NCBI GenBank assembly: GCA_937896205.1
Contig: CALBNA010000233.1
Span: forward strand, 1 to 27,414
Length of the DNA stretch: 27,414 bases
DNA from: an uncultured Campylobacter sp.
GTDB lineage: Bacteria > Campylobacterota > Campylobacteria > Campylobacterales > Campylobacteraceae
Reading direction: 5' to 3'
Part shown: positions 1-8,159 of the stretch, in pieces
How the letters are laid out: each line of letters starts with the position of its first letter
Position numbering within the stretch: position 1 is the stretch's first letter
Position numbers and translations under genes: made by a program
The notes under the pieces: model-generated
What the model was told of the DNA's origin: nothing
Databases searched by the model: none
The model's input: only the letters and a program-made list of their open reading frames with translations

Positions 1-1
1 G

Positions 2-2113
2 GGTAAGAGTAATAAAAAGCATAGATTTCGCCCGAGAAATAAAAATAAGCAAGAAAATTTAGACCAAAATACGCAAAACGGCGAGCAAAAAGCTAGCCAA
101 AGTGTGATAGATAATTTCTTTTTAGAGCCTTTTGACGGCGGCGAACAGCATGCCCAAAACGGCGAGCAAGCTAATACTAACAAACAAAACGGTAAAAGAA
201 ATCGTAGTAAAAATGGCAAACAAAACTCCCAAAATAGCGCGCAAAGCGAAAACAAAAACGCTAACAAACAAACCGCAAACGTCGAAAATCAAACGGGCGA
301 AGCTAAGCCGAAAAAACAGCGAAAGCCGAAGAAAAATTTACCTGCCAAGCTAAGCGGAAACGAGCAGTGGCAGCAAGATATCGCCGCGTCTATGGAGGCA
401 AACAAGGCCGTCCACGAACTGCGCCTGGAGCCGATGAAATACCTAAACTCGACCGATCACAGGATCCGCATAACGCCTCTTGGCGGACTAGGCGAAATCG
501 GCGGAAATATGACCGTATTTGAGACCGACACGAGCGCGATCATCGTGGATATTGGCATGAGTTTTCCTAGCGAGAGTATGCACGGCGTGGATATCCTGAT
601 CCCTGACTTTGACTACGTGCGCAAGATAAAAGACAAGATAAAAGGCGTCGTCATCACGCACGCCCATGAGGACCATATCGGCGCGGTGCCCTACTTTTAT
701 AAAGAGTTTAAATTTCCTATCTATGCCACGCCATTACCGCTAGGTATGATAAATAACAAATTTGAAGAGCACGGACTAAAGCAGGAGCGTTCGCTTTTCC
801 GCTCGGTCGAAAAGCGCAAGCCGTATTTGATAGGAGATTTTGAGGTCGAGTGGATACATATCACACACTCTATCATCGATGCTAGCGCGCTTGCCATCAC
901 GACAAAGGCCGGCACCATCATCCACACGGGCGACTTTAAGATCGACCACACGCCGATCGACGGCTACCCAACAGATCTTGGTAGACTCGCATACTACGGT
1001 GAGCGCGGCGTACTATGCCTCATGAGCGATAGCACGAACAGCTATAGAGAGGGCTTTACTAAAAGCGAAAGCAGCGTGGGTAAGACCTTTGACGCGATAT
1101 TTTCCAAAGCTAAAGGCCGCGTGATAATGAGCACTTTTAGCTCCAACATCCACCGCGTCTATCAGGCGATCGACTGGGGGCTAAAATATAACCGCAAGGT
1201 CTGCGTCATCGGCCGCAGCATGGAGCGTAATCTCTACACGGCGATGGAGCTTGGCTACATCAAGCTGGATAAGAAAATTTTTATCGACGCTAACGAGGTC
1301 GGCAAATTTAAAGATAACGAAGTACTGATCGTCACTACCGGCTCTCAGGGCGAGACGATGAGTGCGCTGTACCGAATGGCTACCGACGAGCACAAATACA
1401 TCAAAATAAAGCCGACCGATCAGATCATCATCAGCTCAAAGGCGATCCCGGGCAACGAAAGCAGCGTCTCGACTGTGCTAAATTTCCTCATCAAATCAGG
1501 CGCTAGCGTCGCGTATCAGGACTTTAGCGAGATACACGTGAGCGGTCACGCCGCACAAGAGGAGCAAAAACTGATGCTACGTCTAATAAAACCTAAATTT
1601 TTCCTTCCCGTCCACGGCGAGTACAACCACATCGCAAAGCATAAAGAAACGGCCGTGGCATGTGGCGTAGACGAGCGAAACATCTATCTGATGAGCGACG
1701 GCGATCAGATGGAAATTTGCCAAAAATACATGAAGCGCGCCAAGACGGTAAAAACTGGCAAGGTCTTTATCGACAACCAAATCAACAAGCAAATTTCAGA
1801 CGACGTCGTGATCGATAGGCAAAATTTGGCCGAAGCGGGCGTCGTGATGATCATCGCGCAAATTTCCCGCCACGGCGCTAAGCTCATAAATAAACCTCGC
1901 GTCATCAGCTACGGACTCGTGGGCGATAAGCAAGACGGCGAGTTTAGGAAAGAGATGGAGGGCGTGCTGGAGCAGTATCTAAGCAACGTCAAAGAGGAGC
2001 TTTTAAAAGACGGCAGGATGCTCGAAGGCCAGGTGCGCCAAGTCATCCGCAAGCATATATTTAGAAAAGTCAAAAAATACCCGACTATCGTGCCGATCAT
2101 ATACCTGATGTAA
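2..2113 (+). CDS. rnj: Ribonuclease J (5' end outside the window)
   Basis: Metallo-beta-lactamase/beta-CASP RNase, the main 5'-3' exo- and endonuclease of mRNA decay and rRNA maturation in epsilonproteobacteria. The frame is open to the left window edge, so a GTG at 104 is not necessarily the start and the gene is cut. Seen: the zinc motif HAHEDH at about 655-672, the second metal region around THSIIDA and HTGDFKID, and the beta-CASP C-terminal motifs HVSGHA and PVHGEY. The first ~135 visible residues are Asn/Gln/Lys-rich, low complexity and probably disordered, as in the extended Helicobacter RNase J; that extension is followed by a standard catalytic core. The stop lies 9 bases before the kdsD start, so the genes are probably co-transcribed. 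Confidence 0.93.
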   Translation, partial: GKSNKKHRFRPRNKNKQENLDQNTQNGEQKASQSVIDNFFLEPFDGGEQHAQNGEQANTNKQNGKRNRSKNGKQNSQNSAQSENKNANKQTANVENQTGEAKPKKQRKPKKNLPAKLSGNEQWQQDIAASMEANKAVHELRLEPMKYLNSTDHRIRITPLGGLGEIGGNMTVFETDTSAIIVDIGMSFPSESMHGVDILIPDFDYVRKIKDKIKGVVITHAHEDHIGAVPYFYKEFKFPIYATPLPLGMINNKFEEHGLKQERSLFRSVEKRKPYLIGDFEVEWIHITHSIIDASALAITTKAGTIIHTGDFKIDHTPIDGYPTDLGRLAYYGERGVLCLMSDSTNSYREGFTKSESSVGKTFDAIFSKAKGRVIMSTFSSNIHRVYQAIDWGLKYNRKVCVIGRSMERNLYTAMELGYIKLDKKIFIDANEVGKFKDNEVLIVTTGSQGETMSALYRMATDEHKYIKIKPTDQIIISSKAIPGNESSVSTVLNFLIKSGASVAYQDFSEIHVSGHAAQEEQKLMLRLIKPKFFLPVHGEYNHIAKHKETAVACGVDERNIYLMSDGDQMEICQKYMKRAKTVKTGKVFIDNQINKQISDDVVIDRQNLAEAGVVMIIAQISRHGAKLINKPRVISYGLVGDKQDGEFRKEMEGVLEQYLSNVKEELLKDGRMLEGQVRQVIRKHIFRKVKKYPTIVPIIYLM
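74..169 (+). repeat. 15-bp direct repeat in the RNase J extension
   Basis: The 15-mer CAAAACGGCGAGCAA occurs at 74-88 and 155-169. The copies start 81 bases (27 codons) apart and are in frame, encoding the repeated peptide QNGEQ. A related CAAAACGG lies a little further on. It marks the low-complexity extension as a place where in-frame expansion or contraction is possible. Confidence 0.7.
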
Positions 2114-2122
2114 GGGCGTAAA

Positions 2123-3082
2123 ATGAGCGAGATGATAAAAATAGCTGCTAACGTACTAAAGACCGAAGCTAACGAGCTAACAAGAAATGCCGAAATTTTA
2201 GACGGCGAATTTGAAAAAGCGGTCGAGATTTTATACCAAACCAAAGGCAAAGTCGTGGTTACGGGCGTGGGTAAAAGTGGACACGTCGGCGCAAAGATCG
2301 CCGCGACGCTTGCTAGCACTGGTACGCCTAGCTTTTTCATGCATCCGACCGAGGCGATGCACGGCGACCTGGGTATGATCGGTAAGGACGATACGCTACT
2401 AGCTATCAGCTTTAGCGGCGAGAGCGAGGAGCTAACCAAGATCCTACCTCATGTGCAGCGTTTTGGTGTACCGATAGTTGCGATGGCGAGGGATAAATTT
2501 AGCACGCTGGGTAAATTTAGCGACGCGTTTGTGAAGCTTGACGTTAGCAAAGAGGCCTGCCCGCTAGATGCCGCACCGACTAGCTCGACGACGCTAACGT
2601 TAGCTCTAGGTGATGCGTTAGCCGTTTGCCTGATGGAAAAGCGAGGCTTTAAAAAAGAGGATTTTGCAAATTTTCATCCAGGTGGAAGTCTTGGCAAGAG
2701 ATTATTTTTAAAAGTAAAAGACGTGATGAGAAGCGAAAATTTGCCGATAGTACGCTGGAATGCGAGCTTAAAACAGGCGATCGACACGATGACGCACGGC
2801 AAACTCGGTACAGTTTTGATCGTCGATAAAGACGGCGTTTTGGATGCGATTTTAAGCGACGGAGACCTTAGGCGCGCGCTGATGAGAGAGGACTTTGATC
2901 TAAACGACGCTGCGATCAAATACGCGACGATAAAGCCAAAAGAGCTAAATGATAAAGAGATGTTAGCGATAGATGCGTTAGCGCTCATCGAGCGGTATAA
3001 GATACAGCTACTAGCCGTCGTAGAAAACGGCGTTCCGGTCGGCGTTTTACACATACACGACCTTGCAAATTTAGGACTATAA
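2123..3082 (+). CDS. kdsD: D-arabinose 5-phosphate isomerase (KdsD/KpsF/GutQ family)
   Basis: Interconverts D-ribulose 5-phosphate and D-arabinose 5-phosphate, the first committed step towards KDO for LPS or capsule, in the cytoplasm. 319 residues, usual length. The N-terminal SIS domain carries GVGKSGHVGAKIA (about residue 48 on), HPTEAMHGDLGM and SFSGESEEL. Two CBS domains follow (VKDVM at about 198 to the C-terminus, ending HIHDLANLGL). Between rnj (9 bases) and the pseudouridine synthase gene (1 base), so almost certainly in one operon. kpsF is the name often used in Campylobacter; no capsule genes are visible here, so the general LPS role is preferred. Confidence 0.92.
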   Translation: MSEMIKIAANVLKTEANELTRNAEILDGEFEKAVEILYQTKGKVVVTGVGKSGHVGAKIAATLASTGTPSFFMHPTEAMHGDLGMIGKDDTLLAISFSGESEELTKILPHVQRFGVPIVAMARDKFSTLGKFSDAFVKLDVSKEACPLDAAPTSSTTLTLALGDALAVCLMEKRGFKKEDFANFHPGGSLGKRLFLKVKDVMRSENLPIVRWNASLKQAIDTMTHGKLGTVLIVDKDGVLDAILSDGDLRRALMREDFDLNDAAIKYATIKPKELNDKEMLAIDALALIERYKIQLLAVVENGVPVGVLHIHDLANLGL

Positions 3083-3083
3083 A

Positions 3084-3857
3084 ATGCAAAAAAGCAGATT
3101 AAATAAATTTATATCGCATAACACGAGTTATTCGCGTAGAGAGGCTGATGAGCTCATAAAACAGGGCAAAGTTAGCGTAAACGGCCGCGTCGTTAGCGAT
3201 CTAGCCACTAGCGTTAGCGATGAGGATAAAGTAAAGATAAACGGCCGCATAGTGAGGCTAAAAAAAGAATTTACGATGATCGTTTATCACAAACAAAAAG
3301 GCGAACTCGTTAGTAAAAAAGACGACCGCGGACGTAAAACGATCTATGATAGCTTGGACCGACAGTTTGCTAAATTTGTTAGTATCGGGCGGCTTGACTA
3401 CGCTAGCGAGGGATTACTTTTACTGACGGACGCTCCTGCTATCGCGACTGCGCTGATGAACAGCGACGTCGAGCGCGAATACTATCTAAAGGTAAAAGGC
3501 GAGATAACGCCGGAGGTTATAACAGCGATGAACGAGGGCTTTTTCGCTGCGGACGCTACTAAGGGCGCGCATGCTAAAACCGCGATAAAATCAATGGAAT
3601 TTAAGCCCTTTTTGGACTATAAAATTTTTGGCTCGAGCGGCGGCTTTACGAAGCTAAAAGTCGTGATAAACGAGGGGCAAAACCGCGAGCTACGCCGATT
3701 TTTCGGGTGTTTCGACCTTGAGGTGATGGATCTAAAGCGCGTTAGTTTCGGTCGCGTCGATCTTGGTATGCTAAAGCCCGGCAAATGGCGTTATTTTGAA
3801 AACGGCGAATACGAAGCGCTGAGGGATTTTCTAAAGGTAAATAACGTTAGATACTAA
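3084..3857 (+). CDS. rluB: RsuA/RluB-family pseudouridine synthase
   Basis: Isomerises a uridine to pseudouridine in ribosomal RNA. 257 residues: an N-terminal S4 RNA-binding domain (about 1-55, RLNKFISHNTSYSRREADE) and a catalytic domain with the family motif GRLDYASEGLLLLT, in which Asp105 is the expected nucleophile. Further family signatures are KLKVVINEGQNRELRR and the C-terminal LKRVSFG. It starts one base after the kdsD stop. Family placement is firm; the exact target uridine (RluB-like 23S against RsuA-like 16S) is not settled by reading the sequence. Confidence 0.88.
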   Translation: MQKSRLNKFISHNTSYSRREADELIKQGKVSVNGRVVSDLATSVSDEDKVKINGRIVRLKKEFTMIVYHKQKGELVSKKDDRGRKTIYDSLDRQFAKFVSIGRLDYASEGLLLLTDAPAIATALMNSDVEREYYLKVKGEITPEVITAMNEGFFAADATKGAHAKTAIKSMEFKPFLDYKIFGSSGGFTKLKVVINEGQNRELRRFFGCFDLEVMDLKRVSFGRVDLGMLKPGKWRYFENGEYEALRDFLKVNNVRY

Positions 3858-3866
3858 GGATAAAAT

Positions 3867-4514
3867 TTGAAAAATATTTTAAATACCGTGGCAACCATTG
3901 TAGCTACTATTATTTCAACTTTTCTTGCACAGATAGCTATTTCTAAATATAGCGCGGGCAACTTAGAATATCAAGTAAAGTCCGCCAATTATCAATCAAT
4001 CGAAAAAAATAATGGCTATGAACACAAGCAATGTATAACCCTAATTAATTTAAGCATAGAAAATAATTCAAATTTTAATGAAAAAAATATTCAAGTTAAA
4101 ATCCCAAATATCTATGAAACTCTATCTAATAATATTGAAATAAATAGCGATATTAAAAATATTGAGTTTAATAAAACAAAAGCAAACTTTATCCAAATTC
4201 CAGAACTTAGGCAAAAAGAAAAAGCTAAAATTCAAATAAAATTTACAGGTCTTTCTTGTATAGACACAGATACCCTATATTCACAAAATGATTTATATAT
4301 ATCATCAGATGGCTCATTGGCTCAGAAAAAACAAAAGTTTTTTGATAAATACTATGAATTAACTTTTATGATATCATTATTGGGTGTGCTATTTATTATA
4401 TTTTTATGCATTGCTTTAGTAATAGATGTTTTAACACCAAAAGAAAAAAAGATAGCAAGTTTAGAAAAGCAAATTATGACATTAAAAGATGAAATAAAGA
4501 ATAATAAAAGTTAA
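3867..4514 (+). CDS. AT-rich two-TM protein of unknown function
   Basis: Not recognised. 215 residues with a membrane segment at each end: about 5-22 (signal anchor) and about 168-190, followed by a short charged coiled-coil tail (about 194-213, LEKQIMTLKDEI). The middle is probably an extracytoplasmic beta-rich region with two cysteines. The start is a TTG, chosen because AAGGA lies five bases before it and no ATG sits near. It follows the rluB stop by 9 bases and could be co-transcribed. Base composition differs strikingly from its neighbours: A/T-ending codons and long A/T runs dominate, whereas rnj, kdsD and rluB are GC-balanced. This suggests a later acquisition inserted at the end of the operon. 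Confidence 0.75.
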   Translation: MKNILNTVATIVATIISTFLAQIAISKYSAGNLEYQVKSANYQSIEKNNGYEHKQCITLINLSIENNSNFNEKNIQVKIPNIYETLSNNIEINSDIKNIEFNKTKANFIQIPELRQKEKAKIQIKFTGLSCIDTDTLYSQNDLYISSDGSLAQKKQKFFDKYYELTFMISLLGVLFIIFLCIALVIDVLTPKEKKIASLEKQIMTLKDEIKNNKS

Positions 4515-4534
4515 TTGCGATAGGCTCAAGATAA

Positions 4535-4562
4535 GTTAAAAACTTCCAAAGGAGTTTTTAAC
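4535..4562 (+). terminator. Hairpin terminator after the rnj operon
   Basis: GTTAAAAACT (4535-4544) pairs perfectly with AGTTTTTAAC (4553-4562) around an 8-base centre whose CC/GG can extend the stem. It lies 20 bases after the preceding stop. The downstream strand is T-containing (TATTATTCTG) but has no clean T-run, so efficiency is uncertain. Confidence 0.6.
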
Positions 4563-4922
4563 TATTATTCTGTCAATAAAAATAAACACATAGTCCGTTC
4601 CAGGATTTTGGAAAATAAATTTAGAGAGATTTTGCGGAAGATATGGTGGCTATTAAAATAGCAAATTTAATCGACAAAGATCAAATTGCATCTTTTTCCG
4701 TTAACCAGGTATCTCTTGTAGCGGTAAATTTATTCGCCAAATTTAATACAATAAATTGATTGTTAAGTGTTTTTGACAGATAGTAGCTGCTCTCCCAATG
4801 CGGTAAAATCGCATACTTCACAATCTTTAGAGTAAAACGAAAAGTGCCAAATAACGCTCAAATTTAACTATTTTACTTTGTAGAGATAATTTAGGAGAAT
4901 AAAACAAACAGGTTTTAAAAAG
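4563..4922. other. Gene-free convergent intergenic stretch
   Basis: About 360 AT-rich bases between the + strand rnj operon and the - strand mcc locus. The only start-to-stop frame worth mentioning is 38 codons at 4643-4759 (+), with a weak GGAAG before ATG and no recognisable product; I do not call it. The right end holds the inverted repeat described separately. I see no RNA gene here. Confidence 0.5.
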
Positions 4923-4938
4923 CTAAATTTTATTCTCC
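4894..4938 (-). terminator. Inverted repeat spanning the end of the mcc locus
   Basis: GGAGAATAAAA (4894-4904) and TTTTATTCTCC (4928-4938) are a perfect 11-bp inverted repeat with a 23-base loop. The right arm lies inside the last codons of the NosL-like gene and the stop codon (4923-4925) lies in the loop. On the - strand the stem is followed by TAAATTA, not a clean T-run. It may end transcription of the 13-kb unit or protect its 3' end. Confidence 0.4.
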
Positions 4939-5432
4939 GAAAGCAAGATAAAAATGAGCGGATTTATCAGCGTTTCTCCGCGTGCGGCGTAGAGCATTAC
5001 GTCCTCGAAATAGTTATCGTTGATGCCGTAAACGTGATATTCGTACGCGCCGATGCCGTATCCCATCGGAGTGATGTCTACACGCGAGTACCAGGCGTCT
5101 TTAGCTAGGATATATCGGCTGGTGTCCTGCGAATAGACCCATAGCACGATATCATCTTTGTTTTTTTGTCGCATTAGCCACGTAAACGAGTTTGAGATGT
5201 CGTAGAAAAAGTACGTATCGCCGTTTGGCATCACAGCCTGAGCCGTGTTGTTTAGGTCGCTGATGAGAACCTTGCTCTCAAAGCAGAGGTATTTGTTTAG
5301 CTCGATTTCTAGCGGCTTTTTTTCTACGTTGCCGTGGCGAACGACGATCTTGCCCTCGCTAGTATCCACCGAAAACGCGAGCAGCGCCACCACGCCGATG
5401 AGTAGCACGGCGGCGAAAATTTGCTTTATCAT
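4923..5432 (-). CDS. NosL-like periplasmic protein, single-cysteine variant
   Basis: 169 residues with an N-terminal membrane/signal segment (about 5-21). It is placed near NosL by the order of features: a Cys-containing strand (KYLCFESKV, Cys50), a GDTYFFYDI strand, a WLMRQ helix, IVLWVYSQDTSRYILAKDAWY, and the diagnostic ITPMGYGIGAYEY loop, followed by a tail with ARGETLINP. NosL proteins bind Cu(I) and serve N2O reductase maturation. The usual NosL cysteine pair is absent and Cys50 is the only cysteine, so copper binding would need that Cys with Met residues. The ATG overlaps the preceding gene's stop as ATGA. Last gene of the mcc unit; role inferred as copper handling for MccA. Confidence 0.72.
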   Translation of the reverse strand: MIKQIFAAVLLIGVVALLAFSVDTSEGKIVVRHGNVEKKPLEIELNKYLCFESKVLISDLNNTAQAVMPNGDTYFFYDISNSFTWLMRQKNKDDIVLWVYSQDTSRYILAKDAWYSRVDITPMGYGIGAYEYHVYGINDNYFEDVMLYAARGETLINPLIFILLSENKI

Positions 5433-6382
5433 AATAAAACTCCTCGCAAAAGGTAGTATTTAGCGACGAAAAAGCTGCAAACAAGAGCATTTACGGCCAG
5501 CCAAAAAGAGGAAATTTTGAGCAAATGCTCGTAAGGTTTTTTCACGATTAGCTCCACCAAAAACGCCGATATGCCGTAGAAAATACCCAAAAACAGCGAG
5601 CCCCAGATGAGGTAGCCGACGTAAAAATACTCGCCCTTTAGCATGCAGTACGGGCATTTGTGATTTGGTTGCTCGTAGACGTAAAGCCCGAAAAAATAAG
5701 TAATCGCGTAGTATGCAATAAATAAAAACAGCAGGTTGCAAACAAAGCTCGCCATCGTCTGTTTGAGTAAATTTAGCGTCAAAATGACCGCAAAAATGGC
5801 GTAGTAAAATATGACCAAATTTAACTTCGTGTAGCCAAACGGTAGCTTTGGCGCCTGAAACACGACCGAGCAGCAAAAGACGGGCACTTTTAACGGCACG
5901 TTACTAAAAAATAGGATCTCGGCGGCAAATTCGATCAAAACGCCGATAAAAAGCGCGGTGAAGATGATGTATTTTCGCTTTAAATACGGAAAATTCGTCG
6001 CCTTTAAATCAAGCGAATTTATGATGAGCCACAGCCCAAAGCCAAAGATGAGCAGCAGTTTTAGCAGCAGCAAAATGCCGCCAAATTGATTTGATCCGAT
6101 GACGCCAGCCGAGCACATGGCGCCGGGCACCACGTCTGCTAGCTCGTTTAGAGATAGCGCGAAAAATACGAACAAAACGATCTTGCAAACTACGGCGAAA
6201 AACAAAATCGTATTTACGAGGTAGTTGCGTTTTTCTAGGTCGTACTGTAAATTTGACGTCGAGTTAAAGTCCCATAGCCGCATGATACGCACGACGAAAT
6301 ACTGCGAAATGCCCATCAGCACGATGATGATGAGCTCGATTAGCAAAAACGCGATAACAACGTCCGATAAAAATACGCTCAC
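5429..6382 (-). CDS. Polytopic membrane protein with CPYCM motif, mcc locus
   Basis: 317 residues with about eight predicted membrane segments; I cannot name a family. Cysteines cluster in three places likely to face one side of the membrane: MCSAG (Met89-Cys90), FCCS (Cys170-171) and HKCPYCM (His241, Cys243, Cys246, Met247). Such Cys/Met/His groups suit Cu(I) binding or a DsbB/VKOR-like thiol relay; the sequence does not decide. The GTG start overlaps the ATPase stop (GTGA), and its own stop overlaps the next ATG (ATGA), so translation is coupled to the ABC transporter genes. Probably the third membrane part of the copper or maturation module. Confidence 0.75.
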   Translation of the reverse strand: MSVFLSDVVIAFLLIELIIIVLMGISQYFVVRIMRLWDFNSTSNLQYDLEKRNYLVNTILFFAVVCKIVLFVFFALSLNELADVVPGAMCSAGVIGSNQFGGILLLLKLLLIFGFGLWLIINSLDLKATNFPYLKRKYIIFTALFIGVLIEFAAEILFFSNVPLKVPVFCCSVVFQAPKLPFGYTKLNLVIFYYAIFAVILTLNLLKQTMASFVCNLLFLFIAYYAITYFFGLYVYEQPNHKCPYCMLKGEYFYVGYLIWGSLFLGIFYGISAFLVELIVKKPYEHLLKISSFWLAVNALVCSFFVAKYYLLRGVLL

Positions 6383-7053
6383 AGCATCTCTCCGTCTTGC
6401 ATCCTCACGTAGCCGTCCACGAAGTCCAGATCGTCAAATAAAATATCGTGCGTGGCGACGATGACGGTCTTTTTTAGCTCTTTAAATTTTTTTAGCATTT
6501 CGATAAAGATGAGCGAGTTTTGCTTGTCCAAATTTGCCGTCGGTTCGTCGGCTAGTATAACGCTAGGATCCATTGCTAGTGCCCTTGCTATCGCGCATCG
6601 CTGTTTCTCGCCGCCGCTTAGCTTTGAGATGATTTGATCTTTTTTGTGCGCGATGTTGGCGAGATTTAGCGCGCGCTCAATTTGCGAATTTAGCTCGGCT
6701 TTTTTAAGACTTGTTAGGCTTAGCGGCGCTAGTACGTTTTGATAGACGCTAAGGCCCTCGATCAGGTTAAATGACTGAAATATAAACCCGACCTCGCTGT
6801 GCCTAAAATTTGAGCTCATGATGTCGGGTAGCTTTGAGACGTTGCGACCGTTGATCAGCGCTTCTCCGCTACTTGGTTTGCTAAGCGCGCCGAGTATTCC
6901 TAGCAGCGTGCTTTTGCCGCTACCGCTGACGCCTTTTAGGATGACTAGATCGCCGCTTTTTACCGTCAAATTTATATTTTTCAGTGCGTGAAATTCGTTT
7001 GGTTTATTTTGATTGTAAATTTTACAGAGATTTTTTACTTCTATCGCGTTCAT
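6379..7053 (-). CDS. ABC transporter ATPase, MacB/LolD type
   Basis: 224 residues, a complete nucleotide-binding domain: Walker A GVSGSGKST (41-49), Q-loop FQSFN (about 92), signature LSGGEKQR (145-152), Walker B VILADE (165-170), D-loop NLD and H-loop THD. Length and motifs fit the LolD/MacB/FtsE subfamily, which partners FtsX-type permeases. It starts with ATG overlapping the permease stop (ATGA), so the two are a pair. In the mcc context it most likely powers a periplasmic conformational (mechanotransmission) process, such as handing over copper or a maturation factor, rather than classical import; this is inferred. Confidence 0.9.
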   Translation of the reverse strand: MNAIEVKNLCKIYNQNKPNEFHALKNINLTVKSGDLVILKGVSGSGKSTLLGILGALSKPSSGEALINGRNVSKLPDIMSSNFRHSEVGFIFQSFNLIEGLSVYQNVLAPLSLTSLKKAELNSQIERALNLANIAHKKDQIISKLSGGEKQRCAIARALAMDPSVILADEPTANLDKQNSLIFIEMLKKFKELKKTVIVATHDILFDDLDFVDGYVRMQDGEML

Positions 7054-8159
7054 TTTACTGCCTCGCTCATGTCGCTAACGGCGATACGCCACGACGGGAT
7101 GATGACGAATGCCAAAAACGGAATCACGCTAAAAACGAAGATCAAAAATAGCATATTGAAGTCTATTATCGGCGTGAAATCAGTAAAATTCGCCACCTCG
7201 CTGCCTAAAAATATATCGCGTAAAAACGGCGCGCCGAATAAAAACACGTAGATATAGGCCCCCGCAACGCCTAGTAAATAGGCGCTAAAAGAAACGACGA
7301 TGTTTTGGATAAATTTAAGCGCGATGATATTTCTCACGCTAAAGCCGATACTGCGCAATATCGCGATCTCCTTTTTCTTCTCGCCGTAAGCGAGCGAAAT
7401 TTGATTTTTCAGCAGTATGAAAAACGAAACCATCGCCACGACGTAAAGCACCATGAAAATACCGCCTTTGTAGTAGTAAAGGTGCCTTATTTTGGCTACT
7501 CCGTCCTCGATGCTCGTAACCTCGGTGTTTGGATAGACGTTTTGGATCTTTAGAGCCACTTCGCTGATCTCGTTTACGTTTGGCACCTCGACGTAGAGCC
7601 TCGTGTATTCGCCCTCTTTTAGACTTAGTACTTCGCGCGCGGTGGCGGGATTCATATAGATGACGTCGTTTGAGACGATGCCCGTTTCATGCGGCGCTGT
7701 TTTGTTGATCTTTATCGGGATCATTTTTTCTTCGGTTAAAAAGTTAAAAACGTCCTCGTAATAAAGCTCCGCCATCTCTTTTTTCACGCCTTCGCCCACG
7801 ATCATCTCGTTTTCGTCTAAATTTTCATCGCCGACGATGTGAAACCAGACTCTTTTTTGCGCGAAATAATACTCTCCCTCTACCGCTCCCTCGACGCTAG
7901 CAACGCCTGGGATCTTTGAGACGTCGTAGATGTAGCCGTCGTGCATCAGGTCGCGCTTGCCCGCGCGTAGAGCTTCGACGACGACTTCGGGCTTTGAGCG
8001 GGTCAAATTTGTAAGGTCGCTTTGGATGGAGCTTGAGACAAAAAGAACCGCGCTTAAGATAAACACGATAAAAGTGAAGATAAAAAAGCTAAAAGCGTGA
8101 TCGGCACGGTCTTTATAGAGCAGCGTAACTGCGTAATCGATAAAATTTTTACTCGGCAT
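7050..8159 (-). CDS. ABC transporter permease, MacB/FtsX type
   Basis: About 369 residues. Topology of the type VII family: one N-terminal membrane segment (about 22-44), a large periplasmic domain (about 45-235, MacB-like core), then three C-terminal segments with the family's cytoplasmic YGEKKKEIAILRSIGFS stretch, the coupling region. Start: the frame can begin with TTG at 8165, but the ATG at 8159 is preferred because GGGAAG lies seven bases before it and only one base before the TTG. The ATG overlaps the end of the upstream 62-codon gene by 11 bases. NosDFY of N2O reductase maturation uses a different permease type (NosY), so this is an analogous, not homologous, transporter. Confidence 0.85.
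   Translation of the reverse strand: MPSKNFIDYAVTLLYKDRADHAFSFFIFTFIVFILSAVLFVSSSIQSDLTNLTRSKPEVVVEALRAGKRDLMHDGYIYDVSKIPGVASVEGAVEGEYYFAQKRVWFHIVGDENLDENEMIVGEGVKKEMAELYYEDVFNFLTEEKMIPIKINKTAPHETGIVSNDVIYMNPATAREVLSLKEGEYTRLYVEVPNVNEISEVALKIQNVYPNTEVTSIEDGVAKIRHLYYYKGGIFMVLYVVAMVSFFILLKNQISLAYGEKKKEIAILRSIGFSVRNIIALKFIQNIVVSFSAYLLGVAGAYIYVFLFGAPFLRDIFLGSEVANFTDFTPIIDFNMLFLIFVFSVIPFLAFVIIPSWRIAVSDMSEAVK

Noticed and set aside
1909..2439. 176-codon reading frame on the - strand over rnj and kdsD
   Set aside because: Shadow of two well-supported + strand genes; composition and product not protein-like in family terms.
4643..4759. 38-codon frame on the + strand in the intergenic region
   Set aside because: Weak ribosome site, no recognisable product, AT-rich DNA in which such frames occur by chance.
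4786..4815. GTAGCTGCTCTCCCAATGCGG, resembling the D-arm of a tRNA read on the - strand
   Set aside because: No anticodon arm, T-arm or acceptor pairing can be built around it.
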